Shown here piece after piece: positions 58,254 to 64,000 of a stretch of 64,000 nt of DNA. The stretch is from the NCBI GenBank assembly GCA_018257865.1, contig JAEUBA010000040.1, positions 62,001 to 126,000 on the forward strand, in the 5' to 3' direction. The notes under the pieces were generated by a model that worked only from the letters and a program-made list of their open reading frames with translations, was not told the DNA's origin and made no database searches. A program made the position numbers and the translations under genes. Each line of letters starts with the position of its first letter. Position 1 is the first letter of the stretch. The stretch comes from Stereocaulon alpinum. Its lineage: Eukaryota > Ascomycota > Lecanoromycetes > Lecanorales > Stereocaulaceae.

Positions 58254-59691
58254 GTCGACGGCGGGATGTTCCTCGACAAGTGGTTGGGCGTGAAGCTCGA
58301 GACTGTGGCGGGAGAACGATGGGGAAATTGGAGTGATAGGCAAAGGGGGCAAGCCGTCGGCTCCTTCCTCGACCGGCTGCGTCCAAGGTAGCTGAGCTGT
58401 TGAGTAGTGGAGGTTGGAAGGATGCTTGTTGACAAGTTCCCAGAGTGAGTTGCGAGCTTTCAGTCGAGGTCTGAGACCGAGCATACAACCTACAAGCGCT
58501 AGTTGATAGGCCTCGATAATGGAAAGCTTATAGCCTAATTCAGTCTAGGTGGTCGTGGTGGTCTAGGGCGGGTTTCAAGCACCTCATCATCATCTGATAA
58601 AGGCAAAGTCTAAGATGCTAGGGGCTTTGCTATAAGCGACTTCCAGGCACCCGTAGCCCGGAGAACCTCCAAGGATTAACCCCCCACTTTAGCCCCATTA
58701 CAACATACAATAGCCAACTATCATTTCCGACATGTAGAGCATCCGCCATTCTATAGTCAGCTCAGATAAAGTCGGTCATGATGAGACTGACTGCTCTCGT
58801 CATGTGCTCTACACATTGAAGATCATGTTCTTCTGACATTCTGCACATCTAATTATAGGCAGGAACCTGCCAAAAGGTTGCCTGCAGCGGCTACAGGCTA
58901 CGGTCCTTGCAAGAAACCCGGTCACTTGGCCCCGAGAGTCATTTGCTCTCACGCCGTTTACGTCTCCTGCCCATGTCTCTTTACGAAGACTGGGCCGGAT
59001 GCTGGATAATACTTTCTGAATCTGTCGGAGGGAGTAGTCCGAGAAGGTGCATCTGAAGCTAGGGGTTCCCATTTACCATGGCCTGAAACATCTTGCCAGC
59101 CAGTAGATTTAACATGCTGTTCCCCTACACATGATTGTTCCTGAACGTGGTGTTATTGAAACCTAGATAGGTCGTAGATTCTGACGTATCAAGCGGCCAT
59201 GTGATTGGTCACAGGTACATTGGTGGTTGGCACTGGCGTAAGCGGCATGCCCAGGCTCTACGCCGACCCAAGTACCTCCCACTACGACTCACTGCACACC
59301 GTCGTCTTCACCACCGCACCCATTACCAAAGGAATATTCGAAAGTCGGGAGCTCTGTAAAGCTTTGAGCGTGCCTATACTTTCATCTGACCCGGTAAAGT
59401 ACTCAAGAGTCACCTAACCCAGGTTTACACTTCGCTATCTGGCCCGTCAACACGCCGCTGTCTTGCACTGTCTTCACCAAACCCTCGAAGCTCCCAAAAT
59501 AACGTCTAGCACGTATGATAGGATACTTCATCCACTTGAAACTTGAAACAGAGCTCGAAGGGTCATTAAATCCTCAGAAGTGCGGCACCGTCTACGTTAC
59601 AAGAGGAGGAGGTACCGGGGGAACACGAGATATCGAGGAAAGCGCCGGACAAACACCCTGTCTTAGACCTGCTGGGAGCTCTGAGACCTGA
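58254..59691. promoter_or_regulatory. Divergent intergenic region of VMA1 and the GID7-like gene
   Basis: About 1.4 kb. Two ORFs (59072-58809, minus; 59205-59417, plus) have no recognisable motif. The region may contain an unrecognised first exon of the GID7-like gene. Confidence 0.4.
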
Positions 59692-59871
59692 GCCTCAGCC
59701 AGCAAGAGCGGTCCTTCCGCTATTGTCGTCCTGGCTGACGAAGCCCCCCGCAACCATATAGCCCCAATCGCCGCCGACTACCCTTCCACCTCGAATTCCC
59801 CACAACATTCTCCTTCACATACCACTTTAGCCCAAACAAACTCTAGCAGCTATATAGAATCGCATTCTGAC

Positions 59872-62276
59872 TTGGAAGGACAGCATATTGCACCATCTAC
59901 GCACGAAACTCGAGCAGGATCAGCAACGAATTCCCTGGCTACAGGTTCGGGTACAAATCCCAGGCGTCGACGACGAAGCCCTTCCACAGACGCTGAGGGG
60001 ACTGAGCAACTACCTGAGCTCAATACAGCTCAGCGGGCTTGGCGAAACCACAGGTTGAGCCCGGACGATAGCCATTCGTCGGGACTACACGGGCCTCCAG
60101 CGCGGAAGCGCCAGCGTATGACCGATAAAGCAATGCGTTTGGACCCCGAACCTACAAGCTCGAATGGTACACAACATCATCCAAATGGTTCATCCCCTAT
60201 CACTCATAAGAATGGCATATCCACTTCAACAAACGGACACTCTTCTCCTTCCAACGGCATAATCTCCCCACATCAGAATGGCTTTTCGTCATCGGTAGCA
60301 AAGAAATCATCTTCATTCTTCGGACATGACAGAGAAGAAGTTACCCGACTGCTGATACAAGGTCTGAGTGACTTGGGCTATCATAGCGCTGCGAACAGAT
60401 TGAGTCAAGAAAGCGGATATGAGGTGGAGAGTCCGGCTGTGGCAGCATTCCGGAATGCAATACTTCAAGGGCAGTGGACGGAGGCAGAAACATTATTATT
60501 CGGCGTCGACTCCGAGGCAGATGGTGGGGGCGTCAGTATCAGCAATGGAGACTGGCATCACCTGGGAGGCCTGAAACTTGCGGACAACGCGGACGCGAAC
60601 AGTATGAGATTCAGCATACGAGAACAGAAATACTTGGAACTTTTAGAAAAGGAGGATACTGGGAGGGCGATGATGGTATTACGACATGAGTTGCAGCCCT
60701 TGCACCATGACAGACAACGGCTCGATAGTCTTTCTGGGTAAGCTAGCTTATCGTCTGATGGAAGACGAGACATGGTACATTTGATGGAATACGAAGCTGA
60801 CTATACCTAGGCTGCTGGTTTGCTCATCTGCGGAAGACCTGAGAAGCGAGGCGCAGTGGGATGGTGCCTATGGTAACTCTCGGCAACATCTGCTTCAAGA
60901 GATATCGAGTATGCTTATATTGCCCCATCGTGTATATCTATCTAACGAAGCCCTATAGAATCAATATCGCCATCAGTCATGATACCAGAGCATCGACTAG
61001 CCGTTTTACTCGACCAAATCAAGCAGAGCCAGATCTCGAAGTGCTTGTTCCATAACCCATCAAGTGCGCCTTCATTGTTCACAGATCACATGTGCGACCA
61101 GACACAATTTCCACTTCACACTATCGTTGAGCTCAACCAAAGCGTTGGGGAAGTGTGGTGCTTGGAATTTTCTCATAATGGCAAGAGCCTTGCAGCGTGT
61201 GGTGCAGATATTGCCGTTGTTGTCTACGACACAATTACTTTCCAGGTCCGACATACGCTAAGAGAACACGCTTCTGGAGTTGTATACGTCTCCTGGAGCC
61301 CAGATGACTCAAAGCTGATCACGTGCTCAAAAGATCATACTGCCAAAGTCTGGGACATGGATGTAAGTCGTGCCTTGTTAGCCAATCCATGGGTAGAGCA
61401 CTGACTTGTGGCATAGACCGGGCAACGTATAGTGGACATCAAGCATCACAACCAATCTGTGACAACAGCCTCTTGGGCGCCAGATGGGCAATCATTTGTC
61501 ACAGGATCGCACGACAAGCAGTCTCAATTGTGCTTGTGGACAGTTGATGGCCGACCTACGTATAGCTGGATGATCGACTACCGAGTACAGGACTGTGCAA
61601 TATCTCCTGATGGGCAGAAAATGGTCACTATCTCGTCCGAACAGCAGGTCTCCGTCCATAACTTCGTGACGCGAGAAGAAGAGCACAGCTTTTTAGTGAG
61701 GCCGAGGATGACCTGCGTCAGCATCAGCCGGGATTCGAAATACATGCTCATTAACATGGCCGATAATGAGATCCAGTTAATTGACATCGAGTCGGCAGAA
61801 ATAGTTCGGAGGTTCCTGTGCCACAAACAAGATGAGTTTATAATACGAAGTTGCTTTGGTGGCGCAGACGAGAACTTGATCATCAGTGGCAGCGAAGGTA
61901 CGCTTGAAATTGATTCAAATTGGAATTGCACACTAAAAGAAGCTGCTAGATTCGAAAGTGTACATATGGCATAAAGAGAATGGCACCCTAATTGGGAGGC
62001 TTGAAGGTCACTCTCAAGGCTGCGTCAATGCTGTCGCATGGAATCCAGCAGATCCATGCATGTTTGCCTCAGCTGGAGACGACTCAAAAGTCAGAATGTA
62101 AGACAGTTCCAAGCCGACTCCAACATCCAGCACCACAGTCGATGACTAACGATCTCAACAGATGGTCCAAGGAACCAGAGCTAAGCAGCTCAAGACGAAG
62201 ATTCAGCTCGCATTCGTCAACACATCGCGGTCACGGCGGCCGAATAATATATGAGCCTTCAGCGAGCATACTGTAG
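59872..62276 (+). CDS. GID7: GID7/WDR26-like WD40 protein with LisH-CTLH region
   Basis: Subunit of the GID/CTLH ubiquitin ligase that degrades gluconeogenic enzymes in yeast. Exons: to 60737, 60811-60908, 60959-61362, 61417-61897, 61950-62097 and 62162-62276. A disordered N-terminus is followed by LisH (VTRLLIQGLSDLGYHSAANR) and CTLH (FRNAILQGQWTEAETLLFGV, KYLELLEKEDTGRAMMVLRH). WD40 blades follow, for example EVWCLEFSHNGKSLAACGAD, VSWSPDDSKLITCSKDHTAK and VNAVAWNPADPCMFASAGDD. The 5' end is uncertain: the frame is open from 59692 without an ATG until 60118 (MTDKAMRLDPEP), so either that ATG is used or a short upstream exon exists. The position given is the TTG at 59872. The C-terminal tail after the last blade is Ser/Arg-rich. 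Confidence 0.88.
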
Positions 62277-62669
62277 AACGCATGTGATTACGTATTCCCA
62301 GTCCCATTATGTATGCATAGCACTGAACGGCATTCACCTGGCGAAGGAGGGTCACCTGATCGAGGCATGAGCATAAGGAAGTCGGGAGTTTGGGCAATAT
62401 GGAGGTTCTCAGGTGAGAATGATGACGTTGGAGAATTTGTAGACATGTTTCCCACAAGTCTAGAAGGAATAACGTTATGTGGGCTGAAGAGGACTGTGAG
62501 TAAAGCGAAATTTGTACATTGACGGTATGCTGTAGAAGCCTGAAAGTGGAATTGCTCGGTTGCGCCTCCCTCTTAATCCATGTCCCGGTGAAATGGAAGC
62601 CGTTTAAGGCTTCCGTGCTCTTCCTCACTTAGGTATACCTGCAAAGTCTTTCCAGAAGCTATCCCCTGA
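62277..62669. other. Convergent intergenic region
   Basis: 3' regions of the GID7-like gene and the small membrane-protein pseudogene. Nothing else recognised. Confidence 0.45.
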
Positions 62670-63244
62670 TCATCTGAGCTTGAGTGCGTCTGGATATCTG
62701 TTCCATTGATGAGCCCATTGGCTAGAGAGTATTGATTGTATGGTTCTGAGGGTAAAAGTGTATGCGGTAAAGACGATGCCGATGGTTTTCGTGACTGCGA
62801 GATTGGATTCCGTGACGAGGGTATAGACTGTACTGCCTCCAGCCACGAAGAGGAATATTGCTTGTATAACCAAGAGAATCTCGAAGACTGTATCGATCTA
62901 TAGAAGATATAAATAATTAGAAAGAGAATTCAATACAACTTTATCGTACTTACAACATACTTTGGAGTCTGATGTAACTTAATATAAATAAGATGTCCCC
63001 AATTAGGAACCTCTTTATCCCAATCCTCTTTACTATACTGTAATACAAGAGCTCCCTGCCCTTTTACTTCTCTTGCTATTGCCTACGCGTCATCGCTGTT
63101 GATGTAGGGTTGATTCTGACGTATGAAATGATATATTTATAACTTTATATCTTCGGCTGTACTGCTTTGGAAGATTGTTTCTGGAGGTACGGATGGGCTT
63201 GGTGGAGCCATTCCTAAACCAGGTGAAGTGGTTGTAGTGGTCAT
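62670..63244 (-). pseudogene. Small membrane-protein gene with two CpA-to-TpA stops
   Basis: Exons 63244-62954 and 62897-62670 (GT-AG intron). From the ATG at 63244 the frame reads a Thr/Pro-rich start (TTTTSPGLGMAPPSPSVPPE), then stops at TAA after AEDIKL. It continues IYHFIRQNQPYINSDDA, stops at TAG, then reads AIAREVKGQGALVLQYSKED and, across the intron, IDTVFEILLVIQAIFLFVAG and a second hydrophobic stretch IGIVFTAYTFTL. Both stops would be Gln codons (CAA, CAG) if one C-to-T change were undone, both in CpA context. Two or three membrane helices are likely. Family unknown. An intron avoiding both stops could not be found in frame. Confidence 0.6.
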
Positions 63245-63458
63245 TGTTGTATGTAGGTAGGAAAGTGTTCTGTCGTGGTGGTGGGGAAATTAGTGTCGGC
63301 GGAAATTTCTCCGAGACGAACTTTATTGTCTGTCAGGGCCACAGTTTCAAGCACACCTGTTTACTTTTTCTTTCCCCCACATCCCGACTTCCTGGATAGT
63401 CAACAGAACTCCAATATATCCCAGAGAACCACTCAGACTGTACACAACCTCATCCATC

Positions 63459-64000
63459 ATGGCCGCGCAAGCTGCCTCTTCGTGAGTTTTATCAAGTCCA
63501 AATACTGCGGCCTAAGCTCACGATACACATAGGATCAATGTCAATGATCCGCAGCTCATCACACTGGTCAATAAGCTGCAGGATGTCTTTACAACAGTTG
63601 GTGTACGTACCAGCTTCGTTATGTGGAGCGCTATCGTAGTTGCAAGCTTGCAGCCTAACGTTGTCATTCACGCAGGTCCAAAACCCTATAGACTTGCCGC
63701 AGATAGCAGTGGTGGGATCACAGTCCAGCGGAAAGAGTTCGGTACTGGAGAACATAGTCGGCAGGGACTTGTATGCTCCCCGAGCCTCACTTAGAGAATG
63801 ACGGAGCTGACGCTTTCCCCCAGCCTACCAAGAGGGACAGGCATCGTCACACGACGGCCACTCATTCTACAACTCATTAATCGATCTCCTCCTCCTAACC
63901 TCCAAACAAACGGCGTGAATGGTGGCCTAGAAACCTCGGACAAAGAAGCTAATGTCGACGAATGGGGCGAGTTCCTACATATACCCGGCCAGAAGTTCTT
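63459..64000 (+). CDS. VPS1: Dynamin-like GTPase Vps1 (5' part, runs off the right edge)
   Basis: Large GTPase that drives membrane fission in vacuolar sorting, endocytosis and peroxisome division. Exons 63459-63481, 63533-63602, 63676-63770 and 63824 to the edge. After MAAQAASS the sequence reads LITLVNKLQDVFTTVG and PIDLPQIAVVGSQSSGKSSV, with the P-loop GSQSSGKSS at about 45-53, then [20 protein letters not shown] carrying the switch I Thr. The Vps1-typical block EWGEFLHIPGQKF is at the end. The wording PIDLPQI and HIPGQKF favours Vps1 over the mitochondrial paralogue Dnm1. Only about 120 residues of roughly 700 lie in the window. Confidence 0.92.

Noticed and set aside
59205..59417. 70-codon ORF between VMA1 and the GID7-like gene
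   Set aside because: No recognisable motif; could be part of an unseen exon but I cannot support it.

Overview
The window is nuclear DNA from a filamentous ascomycete (Pezizomycotina; Dothideomycetes is my guess, not shown). Genes carry short introns of 45-90 nt with GT-AG ends and frequent CTAAC-like branch sites. A HET-domain gene is present. One repeat island and one gene carry C-to-T changes typical of repeat-induced point mutation (RIP). I found no tRNA, rRNA or CRISPR array. Exon limits were worked out by hand from reading frame, splice consensus and family motifs.

Left end (1-4.8 kb): a compact candidate ribosomal-peptide (RiPP) locus. It holds a cytochrome P450, a UstYa-type DUF3328 oxidase with both HxxHC motifs, and, divergent from it, a 130-aa secreted precursor made of five repeats separated by Kex2 sites (KR/RR). 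A CGG-N6-CCG palindrome lies in the shared promoter. This is the most interesting system in the window.

5.7-25.3 kb: core housekeeping genes (MCM5, VPS54, ERG20/FPP synthase, CDC23/APC8) interleaved with hypothetical ORFs and a large aminoglycoside-phosphotransferase-like (APH) kinase gene interrupted by an in-frame TGA. 26.6-36.2 kb: a HET protein with two WW-like tails, a signal-peptide protein with Pro/Gln-rich repeats and a probable frameshift, and hypothetical ORFs. 37.0-39.5 kb: glycogen synthase. 42.1-46.9 kb: an uninterrupted paralogue of the APH-like gene followed by an overlapping ORF that looks like its C-terminal continuation.

47-55.4 kb: an accessory island. It holds a decayed copy of a Hub1-like ubiquitin fold, an intact Hub1-like gene with an 85-residue extension, and a 5.3-kb AT-rich element bounded by 122-bp near-identical terminal inverted repeats and carrying a decayed integrase. 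56.0-64 kb returns to conserved genes: V-ATPase subunit A, a GID7/WDR26-like WD40 protein, a small membrane-protein pseudogene with two CpA-to-TpA stops, and the 5' part of a Vps1 dynamin that runs off the right edge.

Together the conserved genes cover replication licensing, anaphase control, retrograde Golgi transport, vacuole and endosome function, sterol precursor synthesis and glycogen storage. The RiPP-like locus, the kinase pair, the HET gene and the repeat island are the accessory parts.
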